DNA of 64,000 bases from Pseudomonadota bacterium (GCA_021325025.1 JAJPHZ010000015.1:1-64000), one strand, 5' to 3'. Shown: positions 32,415-40,935, counted from the first letter of the stretch. Numbers and translations are program-made. The notes: a model not told the origin generated them from the sequence alone.

Positions 32415-33653
32415 CTATTCGAGCGCCGGGTAGTAATGGTTGATGTTGGGGATGAGTGGGGTTGGACCCGGAGTCGGGGTTGGGCCGACCGAAGTCGGAG
32501 TTGGTGCGGGCGTCGCAGTTGCAGTGGGGCTGGGCGGCGGTGTGTGCGTGGGGGTTGGCGTCACGGTCGGCGTAGCGGTACTGCACGCCGCCGCCGCAAA
32601 GGCTCCGTTGGGCGTGTTGCCCGAACTGGTGAAGGGCAAAAACGGCGGGTTCAGCACCTGCACGTAGCTCGGACCGGGCACAAAGCCGGTTGCAGCCAGG
32701 TTGAAGGTGAATTGCTCAGCAGTGGTGACGTCGAGCGGGATTTTGGGCACGCCGCCGGAAAGGCCGCCCAGATTAATCACCCCGCCCGAATGGCGGTTGA
32801 AAAGATTAATCACCGTAAATGCGGGAACACCGGGCGTGGTAACTGCAAAGCCGCTTCCCTTGACCGTTACCGTGCATCCGCTCTGAGTTACGCTGCTGAC
32901 CGTGACCCGCGCCCCAATGGGAACCGACACGGCGTTGCTTTTGATTGTGTAATCGCCCTTGACTCCGGCGTTGGAAATCACGAACGAGCCCGGGCCAGTG
33001 ACGGCTGCGGCCGGCAGGGTGAAAGTCAGTGCGGTTGAAGTCAGTCCGGTGTTGCCCGGATTGAGAAACAGCGGCGAAATCTTGCCGCCGCTGCAGTCGC
33101 AGAACAGGTCGATCGCGACACCATGGACGGTGTCGAAACCGCTGCCGCCCAAGGTCACCGCATGGTTCTGCACGACCACGGTTTCGACGTTGTCGGTGGC
33201 GAAGCTGGGATTGGTGCTGGTAGCGGCCAGCCCCGCTCCGTTTACCGTCGTCAGGTTGGGAAAGCCGTCGGCCTTGTCGCCGAACAGTTGGGCTGTCATG
33301 GGGTTGGACTGTGTATATCCCTGGTCGGTGTTGATCACCACGATCGACACGACACCCTCGCCTAACGCGGCGACCTTGCTGGTCGGCACCGGAATCGTAA
33401 GCGAGGTGGACGTCTGTGCGCTGTGGTCGAGCGGACCGAAGTTGACCGGACCCGAGGCGGTGGCAACGAAGAAGTTGGCCACCGAGCCGGCGGTGAACCC
33501 GGTGCCGGTGATGGTGAAGGAATCGCCCACGAAAATCGGGTTGGAGACCGACGCGATGCTCGGTGTGATCGCCGCCAACGCGCTGGAGGGCAGTAGCCAC
33601 AACGCCGCTGCCGCAGTTATCGCGATCAGATAGTCTGGTAGGTTGTTCGTCAC
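32415..33653 (-). CDS. Secreted IPT/TIG-domain protein with Pro/Thr-rich C-terminal stalk
   Basis: 412 aa from GTG 33653. This start is preferred because a signal peptide follows at once (LIAITAAAALWLLPSSALA) and it lies 7 bp after the preceding gene's stop. The ORF extends to 33821 but would overlap that gene. An IPT/TIG immunoglobulin-like domain lies near residues 30-115 (ITPSIASVSNPIFVGDSFTI), and later segments repeat a similar beta-rich pattern around TLGGSGFD and VKGSGFAV. The last ~60 residues are a Pro/Thr stalk with many TPTPT units. No sortase motif or lipobox is seen, so attachment is unknown. Probably an extracellular adhesion or scaffold protein, last gene of a four-gene operon. 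Confidence 0.72.
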   Translation of the reverse strand: MTNNLPDYLIAITAAAALWLLPSSALAAITPSIASVSNPIFVGDSFTITGTGFTAGSVANFFVATASGPVNFGPLDHSAQTSTSLTIPVPTSKVAALGEGVVSIVVINTDQGYTQSNPMTAQLFGDKADGFPNLTTVNGAGLAATSTNPSFATDNVETVVVQNHAVTLGGSGFDTVHGVAIDLFCDCSGGKISPLFLNPGNTGLTSTALTFTLPAAAVTGPGSFVISNAGVKGDYTIKSNAVSVPIGARVTVSSVTQSGCTVTVKGSGFAVTTPGVPAFTVINLFNRHSGGVINLGGLSGGVPKIPLDVTTAEQFTFNLAATGFVPGPSYVQVLNPPFLPFTSSGNTPNGAFAAAACSTATPTVTPTPTHTPPPSPTATATPAPTPTSVGPTPTPGPTPLIPNINHYYPALE

Positions 33654-33660
33654 CGGTTGG

Positions 33661-34158
33661 TCAGAATTTGCAGGTCGCGATCGTGACGGCATCGACGATG
33701 CCGGTTTTGGGATCGACCGGACCGGTGTTGATGTAACGAATCGCCGCGCCTGCGTTGACGATGACAAAGGTATAGATCGCGCCGCCGCTGGCGCTGAAGT
33801 CGATCGTGCCGGTGCGCCCATCGGTGGCGTTCACCGAATAACTGCCAGTTGCAGGAGCCGGCGTAACTACTTTGCCCGAGGCGTTGATGGTAACGGTGCC
33901 TGTGACGGCGCTGACCCCGTCGAACTGGAGCGTTCCAAAGGAAGCGGCGGGATGCAGAAAAGCGGGGCTGAGGCGAACCACGTCGGTGGAGACGGCGTTG
34001 AAGCCGCAGGTGCCTTTGAGGATGGCGGCGGTAAGCTGGGGCGCGACGACGACTTGCGCTTCCGCACGCGCCGCACTGTCCAATCGCGTCCCTTTGCCGT
34101 CGCCGCCGAGGACGGCCGCTGCCAGCAGCACGAGCAATAGCGGCAATTTTGTACTCAT
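33661..34158 (-). CDS. Small secreted protein, tandem paralogue 3 of 3
   Basis: 165 aa with a signal peptide (STKLPLLLVLLAAAVLGG). The mature part shares a repeated framework with the two genes upstream: LKGTCGF, FGTLQFDG, GSYSVNATDGRTGTIDF, IRYINTGPVD and a C-terminus ending exactly in CKF. The two conserved Cys, one near the start and one two residues from the end, could form a disulfide that closes the fold. Predicted all-beta. The IPT/TIG gene begins 7 bp after its stop. Family not recognised; function unknown. Confidence 0.7.
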   Translation of the reverse strand: MSTKLPLLLVLLAAAVLGGDGKGTRLDSAARAEAQVVVAPQLTAAILKGTCGFNAVSTDVVRLSPAFLHPAASFGTLQFDGVSAVTGTVTINASGKVVTPAPATGSYSVNATDGRTGTIDFSASGGAIYTFVIVNAGAAIRYINTGPVDPKTGIVDAVTIATCKF

Positions 34159-34176
34159 TGCATGCGTCCTGGGCGC

Positions 34177-34650
34177 CTAGAACTGACACACCCCGAGCAA
34201 AACTTCCTTGACAATGCCCAGGGTTGGGTCCACCGGGCCGGTATTCATGAAGCGTAGCGTGGCGCCCTGGTTAACGACTTCGAACTGAAACTGGCCTTGA
34301 TCCCCCGAGGTGAAAGTGATTGTGCCGGTGCGGCCGTCGCCACCCACCGAATAGGTACCGGTGGCCGAAAGTGGCTGAATGGTGCCGTTCTTGTTCTCCG
34401 TTCCAGCTAGCGAGACGGCGCCGGCCCCGTTGAAGCTGAGCGTGCCGACGTCAGCCCGCGGTTCCAGAAAGCTGCCGCTGCTCGGATTAACATTGGTGGA
34501 GGCAACGGTGAATCCGCACACGCCATTCAAGCTGGCTGTGGTAAATTGCGGTTGGCTCACAACGGCATCAGACGATTGCGCCCACCCGCGATCCCCAGCC
34601 GCCATCAGCACGAGCACCGCCAGGATCGGGAATAACCTCTTGTTTGTCAC
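34177..34650 (-). CDS. Small secreted protein, tandem paralogue 2 of 3
   Basis: 157 aa from GTG 34650, chosen because GGAG lies 8 bp upstream and a signal peptide follows (NKRLFPILAVLVLMAAG, then WAQ). The upstream extension to 34761 overlaps the preceding gene. Shared family landmarks are LNGVCGF, VGTLSFNG, GTYSVGGDGRTGTITF, LRFMNTGPVD and the terminal CQF. Same architecture, same two Cys and similar size as its neighbours, which points to tandem duplication followed by strong divergence. Function unknown. Confidence 0.7.
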   Translation of the reverse strand: MTNKRLFPILAVLVLMAAGDRGWAQSSDAVVSQPQFTTASLNGVCGFTVASTNVNPSSGSFLEPRADVGTLSFNGAGAVSLAGTENKNGTIQPLSATGTYSVGGDGRTGTITFTSGDQGQFQFEVVNQGATLRFMNTGPVDPTLGIVKEVLLGVCQF

Positions 34651-34669
34651 CGGAGATTCTCCAAAAGCG

Positions 34670-35110
34670 TTAAAAATCGCATTGCCCCACTTCCACCGAA
34701 TCCACCAGTCCGGTCGTCGAACTGGCCGTACCGGTATTGATGAAGCGCAACTCCTGCCCACCGGCGACGATCAGGAAGCCCAGGACGGGGCCGCCGCTGA
34801 CGCTTAAATCGATCGTACCGCTGCGCCCGTCGGCATTGACCGAGTAGCTGCCGGACTGGCTTTTGGTTTTAATCGTGCCGGCAATGTTCTGGGCAGTGGT
34901 CAATGTTACGGTGCCTGTGCCGCTGAAATTCAATGTGCCGATCTCTGCACCTGAGGTGAAGTGTGGGTCCAACTTCACCTGGTTCACGGCAGCGCTTAGC
35001 CCACAGATGCCCTTGAGGCTTGCCATGGTGGACTGCGGCATCTGCGCCGATACGGGAGAGCTTGCGGCGAGGGCCAAGACGGCGAACGCCGATGCCAGTG
35101 TTCTGTTCAC
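34670..35110 (-). CDS. Small secreted protein, tandem paralogue 1 of 3 (operon start)
   Basis: 146 aa from GTG 35110, first gene of the apparent operon. A signal peptide spans ~1-22 (SAFAVLALAASSPVSA, then Q). It carries the same framework as the next two genes: LKGICGL, IGTLNFSG, GSYSVNADGRSGTIDL, LRFINTG and the terminal CDF. The spacing to the next gene is 19 bp. An AT-rich region with a small hairpin lies upstream. I do not recognise the family; export and a compact disulfide-closed beta fold are the supported predictions. Confidence 0.7.
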   Translation of the reverse strand: MNRTLASAFAVLALAASSPVSAQMPQSTMASLKGICGLSAAVNQVKLDPHFTSGAEIGTLNFSGTGTVTLTTAQNIAGTIKTKSQSGSYSVNADGRSGTIDLSVSGGPVLGFLIVAGGQELRFINTGTASSTTGLVDSVEVGQCDF

Positions 35111-35137
35111 CCTTGCCCCATTTTTTGACCGGTAAAC

Positions 35138-35154
35138 ATGGCGATTGTCGCCAT
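35138..35154. promoter_or_regulatory. Short perfect inverted repeat in the secreted-paralogue leader
   Basis: ATGGCGA and TCGCCAT arms with a 3-nt loop, 28 bp upstream of the GTG start of the first paralogue, within AT-rich leader DNA. It could be an operator or an mRNA hairpin. The rest of the 35155-35313 gap is AT-rich and gene-free. Confidence 0.4.
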
Positions 35155-35313
35155 TTCTAAAAATGAGTCAAACCAACTAAAAGGGACATAATATTACATA
35201 ATGCGATGGGGTAGGATGGACTTTGTTACTGCGCCTAAATTTTTCAACCAGCGTCGAGGCGGCCGGCGCAAGTCAGGCGCCTTGCTCTGTGCCTGCTTTG
35301 GGCGGTCGGCGCA

Positions 35314-36627
35314 TCAGGCGCGCTTGGCTTCGAGTGCCAGCGGCGGGCGCTCGACGCTAAGCCGCGCCGTTTGCGGTTTGCGGTAGCGCATGATCAGTTC
35401 GGCGTGCGCGATGTAGGCGGTCTCTTCATGGACGAAGCCCATGCCCTCCAGCCGCTCCGACAGCTCGGCGCGTGTGTAGTGGCTGATATGCTCGTCGCGA
35501 TACGCCCACGGCATCAGCATCCCGTAGATCGGCTCGATCGTCCGCCATTGCCAGGTCGCGTAATCCGGCGTGCCGATAATCAATAGCCCGCCCGGACGCA
35601 GCACCCGCCACATCTCGTCGAACAGCACCTGCTCGCGCCGCAGATGCTCGATGACCTGGGAGCTGATCACGCAATCGAAAACTTCGTCCTTGAAGGGCAA
35701 CGCGAAGGCGGAGGCGCGCACGGCGGGAATCTGCAGACGGCGCAGGTAGCGGGTCTTGGCAAAGTTGTAGTCAAGTCCGATTGCGTTGTTGAGGCTCTGG
35801 ATGATGATGCTGGAGCCACAGCCCGAATCCAGGGTCAGGCCCGCGCCGCGCGCCCACGAGGTGACGATATGATGGCGCGCGCGCTGCCAGTAGCGCTGGG
35901 GCGGAAGCAGGCTGTAAAAACCGCGCGCGTCGTAGTCGGCCGACTCCAGCGAATTGCGCAGCTTCCACAACTGGAAGGCCGACTTCATCAGGTCCATCCC
36001 GAAGCTGATCACGCGGGCGTGGGAGACGCCGCGATGGCGCGGGAAGTAGGTAAAGGGCACCTCGGTGATATTGAAGCCGGCGGCGTAGGCTTTGACCAGG
36101 ATTTCCTCGAGCACCTCGAAGTTGCGCCCGCCAATTTGTAGCTGCTCCAACACCTCGCGCCGGTACAGGCGGTAGCCGCTGGAGAGGTCGCGCACCGGCA
36201 CCGACAGCATCCGGCGCAGCACCAGGTTGAGCAGACGGCTGAGCGCGCGCCGCCCCACACTGGTGTAGGCGACGCCGCCGCGTACGTAGCGCGAGGCGAT
36301 CACGATGTCGGCCAGATGGCGGGCGCGCCACATTTTGGCGACGAACGCCGGCTCATGGGAAAGATCGGCGTCCAGCGTCAGTACGTATTCTCCCTGCGCC
36401 GCGCCGAAGCCGGTGCGCAGCGCGCCGGCGTAGCCCGGCGGATCCTCGTCCAGAATCCGCGCGCCGTGGGCGGCCGCGACCTGGCGCGTGTTATCATGCG
36501 AGCCGCCGTCGACCACTACGAACTCGTAGCTGAGCCCGAGGTGCTCCAGGATGCTGCTCAGGCGCTGCAGAAGACTGCCCAGATTGCCGCCTTCGTTGAG
36601 CACCGGCAGTACGACGCTGATGTCCAT
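35314..36627 (-). CDS. Fusion of GT2 glycosyltransferase and SAM-dependent methyltransferase
   Basis: 437 aa with two domains. Residues 1-~235 are a family 2 glycosyltransferase of the dolichyl-phosphate mannose synthase type: SVVLPVLNEGGNLGSLL, FVVVDGGSHDNT, LTLDADLSHEP and DLSSGYRLYRREVLEQL. Residues ~245-400 are a class I methyltransferase: LTLDSGCGSS is motif I, FDCVISSQVIEHL and MWRVLRPGGLLIIGTP are the later motifs. No membrane helices are evident. It probably glycosylates a polyprenyl phosphate and methylates the same or a linked sugar; this is inferred. GGAG lies 8 bp before ATG 36627. Confidence 0.87.
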   Translation of the reverse strand: MDISVVLPVLNEGGNLGSLLQRLSSILEHLGLSYEFVVVDGGSHDNTRQVAAAHGARILDEDPPGYAGALRTGFGAAQGEYVLTLDADLSHEPAFVAKMWRARHLADIVIASRYVRGGVAYTSVGRRALSRLLNLVLRRMLSVPVRDLSSGYRLYRREVLEQLQIGGRNFEVLEEILVKAYAAGFNITEVPFTYFPRHRGVSHARVISFGMDLMKSAFQLWKLRNSLESADYDARGFYSLLPPQRYWQRARHHIVTSWARGAGLTLDSGCGSSIIIQSLNNAIGLDYNFAKTRYLRRLQIPAVRASAFALPFKDEVFDCVISSQVIEHLRREQVLFDEMWRVLRPGGLLIIGTPDYATWQWRTIEPIYGMLMPWAYRDEHISHYTRAELSERLEGMGFVHEETAYIAHAELIMRYRKPQTARLSVERPPLALEAKRA

Positions 36628-36644
36628 CGATCAACTCCGCCGCT

Positions 36645-36673
36645 ACTATACTGGAGCCATCAGATTTTCTCAC
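36645..36673 (-). promoter_or_regulatory. Candidate promoter for the GT2-methyltransferase gene
   Basis: Minus-strand TATAGT (36645-36650, 5 of 6) with GTGAGA 17 bp upstream (4 of 6), ending ~18 bp before the ATG at 36627. Confidence 0.3.
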
Positions 36674-36677
36674 CTCG

Positions 36678-36745
36678 CCCGGGCTCGCGCCGCGGCGCGC
36701 GGGCGCAGCCCGGGTGCGGCCGCAGGGCGATTTGCGGCAAATCGC
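36678..36745. terminator. Two strong stem-loops downstream of fumC
   Basis: CCCGGGCT (36678-36685) pairs with AGCCCGGG (36707-36714), and GCGATTTG (36727-36734) pairs with CAAATCGC (36738-36745) around a 3-nt loop. They lie 72-139 bp past the fumC stop. No U-tract follows either, so they may stabilise mRNA 3' ends or aid termination without being classic intrinsic terminators. Confidence 0.4.
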
Positions 36746-36816
36746 TCCGGCGTCTAAGGGCGACCATACCTTGGACCAGGCACCTTTTCCGGGCTTCGGC
36801 CCACGCTGGCGCCGAA

Positions 36817-38235
36817 TCAACCCTCGGGGCCGATCATTTTTTCCGGACGTACGACCTGATCGAATTCCTCGCCGCTCAAAAGCCCCATCTCGATGCACAC
36901 TTGGCGCAGCGTCTTACCCTCGGCATGGGCCTTTTTGGCTACTTTGGCGGCATTGTCGTAGCCGATTTTGGGGCTGAGTGCCGTCACCAGCATCAGCGAG
37001 TTGTTGAGGTGATGGTTGATCTGCTCGCGGTTGGGACGCAGTCCGTCCACGCAATAAACCTTGAAGCTGTGGGAGGAATCGGTCAGTAGACGCACCGAAT
37101 GCAGCAGGTTGTGGATCATCACCGGCTTGAACACGTTGAGCTCGAAGTTGCCCTGGCTGCCGGCGATTCCCACCGCCGTGTCGTTGCCGAGCACCTGCAC
37201 GCATACCATGGTCATCGCCTCGCTCTGCGTGGGATTGACCTTGCCCGGCATGATCGAAGAGCCCGGCTCGTTTTCGGGCAGGATCAATTCGGCCAGCCCG
37301 GCGCGCGGTCCCGAGCCCAGCCATCGGATGTCGTTGGCGATCTTCATCAGCGAGCAGGCCAGGGTACGCAGGGCGCCACTGGCGGCGACGATCGCGTCGT
37401 GGGCGGCCAGACCCGCGAACTTGTTGGGCGCCGACACGAAGGGCAGTCCGGTCAGCCGCGCGATTTCCGCCGCGACCCGTTCGGCGAACTCCTTGTGCGC
37501 ATTGAGCCCGGTGCCGACCGCGGTCCCGCCCAGCGCCAGCTCGTAGAGGTCGGGCAGGGCGCCATTGATGCGTTTGATATCCTGGTCCAGTTGGGCCACG
37601 TAGCCGGAGAACTCCTGTCCCAGCGTCAGCGGCACGGCGTCCATCAGATGCGTGCGTCCGATCTTGATGATGTCTTTGAACTCGGCGGATTTGGCAGCCA
37701 GCGCCTCGCGCAGTTCCTTGAGCGCGGGCAGCAGCCGATGATGTATCGTCTCGACCGCCGCGATATGCATCGCGCCGGGAAACGTGTCGTTGGAGGACTG
37801 CGACATGTTGACGTCGTCGTTGGGATGGATCGGCTTTTTGCTGCCCATCACGCCACCCGCCAGCTCGATGGCGCGGTTGGAGATCACTTCGTTGGCGTTC
37901 ATGTTGGTCTGCGTGCCGCTGCCGGTCTGCCAGATATGCAGCGGGAAGTGATCGTCAAGCTTGCCCTCGATCACTTCGTCGGCGGCCTGCATGATCAGGC
38001 GGGCCTTTTCGGCCGGCAGCATGCCGAGTTCCTGGTTGACTTTGGCGGCGGCCTTCTTGAGGATGCCGAAGGCGCGGATCAGCTCGCGCGGCATGATATC
38101 GGCGCCGATATTGAAATGCAGGAGCGAGCGCTGGGTCTGCGCCCCCCAGTAGCGGTCGGCGGCCACCTCGATCGCACCCATGGTGTCGGTCTCGGTGCGG
38201 GTGGCCTGCTTATGTGACGCTTTCGCTGTTGTCAT
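36817..38235 (-). CDS. fumC: Class II fumarate hydratase
   Basis: 472 aa from ATG 38235, iron-independent fumarase interconverting fumarate and malate in the TCA cycle. The superfamily signature [13 protein letters not shown] is near residue 325. Others: [14 protein letters not shown] near 105, [17 protein letters not shown] near 140 and [19 protein letters not shown] near 195. Length matches other FumC proteins. AGGA sits upstream of the ATG; the longer frame to 38355 has no homology at its start. Divergent from the Phd/VapC pair. Confidence 0.96.
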   Translation of the reverse strand: MTTAKASHKQATRTETDTMGAIEVAADRYWGAQTQRSLLHFNIGADIMPRELIRAFGILKKAAAKVNQELGMLPAEKARLIMQAADEVIEGKLDDHFPLHIWQTGSGTQTNMNANEVISNRAIELAGGVMGSKKPIHPNDDVNMSQSSNDTFPGAMHIAAVETIHHRLLPALKELREALAAKSAEFKDIIKIGRTHLMDAVPLTLGQEFSGYVAQLDQDIKRINGALPDLYELALGGTAVGTGLNAHKEFAERVAAEIARLTGLPFVSAPNKFAGLAAHDAIVAASGALRTLACSLMKIANDIRWLGSGPRAGLAELILPENEPGSSIMPGKVNPTQSEAMTMVCVQVLGNDTAVGIAGSQGNFELNVFKPVMIHNLLHSVRLLTDSSHSFKVYCVDGLRPNREQINHHLNNSLMLVTALSPKIGYDNAAKVAKKAHAEGKTLRQVCIEMGLLSGEEFDQVVRPEKMIGPEG

Positions 38236-38383
38236 CGTGTCCTGTTCCTTCGGAAAATCAAGCCGGATTGCCGCGGCCCAGTGGTAACTTTGCCGAAAAT
38301 CAAATTCTGGCATTCGTATACCGCGGGCCCCGCTCTGATTCCAGCGTCCCCGCATCAGGGTCCGGCCAGGAGCGCTTTAACGC

Positions 38384-38412
38384 TTGACAGCGATTTCAAC
38401 CAGATTGAGACT
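38384..38412 (+). promoter_or_regulatory. Candidate promoter of the toxin-antitoxin pair
   Basis: A perfect -35 hexamer TTGACA (38384-38389) with a weak -10 GAGACT 17 bp downstream. The implied start of transcription is at or within a few bases of the antitoxin ATG (38419), so the mRNA may be nearly leaderless. Confidence 0.35.
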
Positions 38413-38418
38413 AGTTTG

Positions 38419-38667
38419 ATGAGACGAAACCTCAGGGAAGTCGGGTTGTTCGAGGCCAAGACCCGCCTGTCCGCGCTGGTCGCCAGAGTGCAGCGCGGCG
38501 AAGAGATTACCATCACCAAACATGGTGTGCCGGTCGCGCGGCTGATGCCGCCCGACCTGGTCCGGCGAAATGCCGGCCAGGTGGCGGCTAACATCCGCCG
38601 TCTGCGCCGCGGTATAGTGCTCGGAAAGGTCGGCCTGCGCAGTCTCATCGAGGAAGGCCGGCGGTGA
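38419..38667 (+). CDS. Phd/YefM-type antitoxin
   Basis: 82 aa from ATG 38419. The N-terminal Phd-fold DNA-binding and dimerisation segment is clear: VGLFEAKTRLSALVARVQRGEEITITKHGVPVARLMP. The C-terminal ~35 residues are Arg-rich and likely wrap the toxin. It should neutralise the adjacent PIN toxin and repress the operon. Its stop overlaps the toxin start. No ribosome site precedes the ATG, which fits the near-leaderless promoter. Upstream in-frame codons to 38281 show no homology. Confidence 0.88.
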   Translation: MRRNLREVGLFEAKTRLSALVARVQRGEEITITKHGVPVARLMPPDLVRRNAGQVAANIRRLRRGIVLGKVGLRSLIEEGRR

Positions 38668-39077
38668 GCCGCCTCGTGCTCGACGCCTCCGTGACGTTGT
38701 GCTGGTTGTTCGAAGATCAGGCGACGCCCTTTACCGAGACCGTCCTTGACCGCCTGAGCGGCGGCGATGAAGCCGTCGCCGCCGCGATCTGGCCGGTCGA
38801 GATCGCCAATGCAATGGCTGTCGCCGAGCGGCGTAAATTGCTAAAGGCGGCGCACATCGCCGCCTTTCTCGAGCAGCTACGCCAGCTTGCCATTGGCGTT
38901 GACCCGCTTCCCCCGCAGCGCGTGTTTGGCGCGGTTCTTGAGACCGCGCGTCGATATGGCTTGTCTGCGTATGATGCTGAGTACCTGGAACTGGCGGCGC
39001 GCGAAGCACTGCCGCTGGCCACGATCGATCGGCAACTGCGCGATGCGGCCATCGCCGCCGGCGTCAGGCTGGCCTAA
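38664..39077 (+). CDS. VapC-type PIN-domain toxin (ribonuclease)
   Basis: 137 aa, GTG start at 38664 overlapping the antitoxin stop by 4 bp (GTGA), a usual translational coupling. The four acidic metal-binding positions of PIN ribonucleases are present: Asp7 in LVLDASV, Glu46 in PVEIANAM, Asp104 in SAYDAEYLELA and Asp122 in ATIDRQL. Such toxins cleave tRNA or rRNA when freed from antitoxin. The gene is intact, so the pair is probably functional. Confidence 0.9.
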   Translation: MSRLVLDASVTLCWLFEDQATPFTETVLDRLSGGDEAVAAAIWPVEIANAMAVAERRKLLKAAHIAAFLEQLRQLAIGVDPLPPQRVFGAVLETARRYGLSAYDAEYLELAAREALPLATIDRQLRDAAIAAGVRLA

Positions 39078-39182
39078 CGCGCTCTGCATCCCCGCTCTCG
39101 GTGCCGATGCCGCAGCGCCGGGCGCGTGCGGTTTGACTCGGAGCGTTTGCTCAATCTATGCAACGGGCTGGAGGGCGGCTTT

Positions 39183-40454
39183 ATGCTCAAGGTGATTTTG
39201 CAGCTTTATCCGATGATGCCGGCCAAGGATGAGGCGGAGCGGGCGGCCAAACGGCCGATCGCGCGCAACCGCGAGCTCTACCAGGAAGTGCTCAGCGGAT
39301 GGCACGACATCGTCAAGGCTGCCGACGAGATGGGCATGTGGGGCGTGGCCACCATCGAGCACCATTTCCATTCCGAGGGCTACGAGGTCGGCCCCAACCC
39401 GGGCGTGCTCAACGGCTACTGGGCGGCGATCACCAACAACATCCGCATCGGCCAGATGGGTTACGTGATGAGCGCCAACAATCCGATCCGGGTGGCCGAG
39501 GAGACCGCCATCCTGGACCATCTGACGCGCGGGCGCTTCTTTGTCGGCTTCGCGCGCGGCTACCAGTCGCGATGGGTCAACGTGCTGGGGCAGCATCTGG
39601 GCAGCCGCGCGACGCGCTCGCCCTCCACCGCCACCAGGGCCGATATCGCCATCACCGACGCCGCGCGGCGCAGCGCGCAGATTGCCGAGGACAAGGCCAA
39701 TCGCGACGTGTTCGAGCAGCAGGTCGATATGGTAATCCGCGCCTGGACGCAGGAGAGCATCGAGGCGTCGCAGGGTCCGTGGCTGGTGCCCTATCCGCAT
39801 GACCGGGGAATCGACGACTGGCCGCTGGCGCTGGAGGGCGTAACCGAGCGGCTGGGCGCGCATGGTGAGGTCGACGCAAATCGCGTGGTGCGGCGCATCA
39901 GCGTGGTGCCCGCGCCCTACACCCGGCCGCATCCGCCGGTGTTCGTGATGAGTCTGGGCAGTCCCGAGTCGATCGCGTATTGCGGCACCAGGGGCTTCGT
40001 GCCGGTGTATGTGGCCGGATTGCGCACCGCGGTGCGCGGCGGCCAGGCCTTCGACAATGCCGCCAAGGCCGCGGGACGCTCGTACGCCTGGGGACAGCAT
40101 CAGGGCGTGCTGCGCTACACCCGGTTCGGCCAGACGATGGCGGCGGCGCGGCGCGCGGTGCTGGAGTATGACGCCGAGATCACCAAAAACTTCTACGCGC
40201 CGTTCTGGCCGCCGTCGCTGCCGCGCTCCGCCGACCCGGTCGACAACGTGCTCGGCGCGCGCACCTACTTCATCGGCACGGTCGAGGACGTGAAGGCACA
40301 GTTCATCGAGCAATGGAAGGTCCTGCCGGCCGAGTACGTAGTGCTGATCTGGCATTATGCCCAGCAGCCCAAACAGGCCACTATCGACGACATGGAGCTG
40401 TTCATGAAGCACGTCAAACCGGCCCTGGACGAGATGACCCGCTACAACGAGTAG
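39183..40454 (+). CDS. LLM-class flavin-dependent oxidoreductase
   Basis: 423 aa from ATG 39183, preceded by GGAGGG. Luciferase-like TIM barrel: ATIEHHFHSEGYEVGPNPGV near residues 58-78, IRIGQMGYVMSANNPIRVAEE near 88-108 and LTRGRFFVGFARGYQSRW near 115-132. A long insertion (~130-180) with several Ser/Thr/Ala-rich turns separates early and late barrel segments, and PYTRPHPPVFVMSLGSPES follows. It lies within 110 bp of the VapC stop but is unlikely to be related. Substrate and cofactor unknown. Confidence 0.88.
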   Translation: MLKVILQLYPMMPAKDEAERAAKRPIARNRELYQEVLSGWHDIVKAADEMGMWGVATIEHHFHSEGYEVGPNPGVLNGYWAAITNNIRIGQMGYVMSANNPIRVAEETAILDHLTRGRFFVGFARGYQSRWVNVLGQHLGSRATRSPSTATRADIAITDAARRSAQIAEDKANRDVFEQQVDMVIRAWTQESIEASQGPWLVPYPHDRGIDDWPLALEGVTERLGAHGEVDANRVVRRISVVPAPYTRPHPPVFVMSLGSPESIAYCGTRGFVPVYVAGLRTAVRGGQAFDNAAKAAGRSYAWGQHQGVLRYTRFGQTMAAARRAVLEYDAEITKNFYAPFWPPSLPRSADPVDNVLGARTYFIGTVEDVKAQFIEQWKVLPAEYVVLIWHYAQQPKQATIDDMELFMKHVKPALDEMTRYNE

Positions 40455-40602
40455 GGTTGGCCGCGCGCCGACCGCATTCGTCGGACAGCGCAAGCAGTGC
40501 CGAGCGGCGCACGCCCGCGCCCGCCGATGCGTCGGGATGCCGGGTGGCGAATGATTGCCCAAATCGGGCGGCGGCGGCCATAATTTGGCGGGGAGAACCG
40601 AC

Positions 40603-40935
40603 ATGATTTACAAAGGCGGATGCCATTGTGGGAGGATCGCCTTCGAAGTCGAGGGCGACCTCCAACAGGTAATGGACTGCAACTGTTCGATCTGCGCCAA
40701 ACGCGGCTACCTGCACTGGTTTGTGGCCCCTGACAAACTGCGCCTGTCCACACCGCCGTCGGCGCTTTCCACCTACACGTTCAGAAGCCGCAAGCTGAAG
40801 CATCAATTCTGTCCCACCTGCGGATGCGCGCCGTTCGTGACGGGTCCCGAGGGGACGTCGGTCAATGTGCGATGCCTGGAGGGCGTCGACATATCGTCGC
40901 TTAAGGTGCAACAGTTCGACGGGCGCAGCCTCTAA
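40603..40935 (+). CDS. GFA-family (CENP-V-like) zinc protein
   Basis: 110 aa from ATG 40603, with GGGGAGA ~8 bp upstream. The family zinc ligands are present: GCHCG at the start, DCNCSICAKRGYLHWFV in the middle and FCPTCGCAPF near residue 69. The GFA family includes proteins named for glutathione-dependent formaldehyde activation, but most members have no proven enzyme activity. The protein has the usual full length. Soluble, no signal peptide. Confidence 0.9.
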   Translation: MIYKGGCHCGRIAFEVEGDLQQVMDCNCSICAKRGYLHWFVAPDKLRLSTPPSALSTYTFRSRKLKHQFCPTCGCAPFVTGPEGTSVNVRCLEGVDISSLKVQQFDGRSL

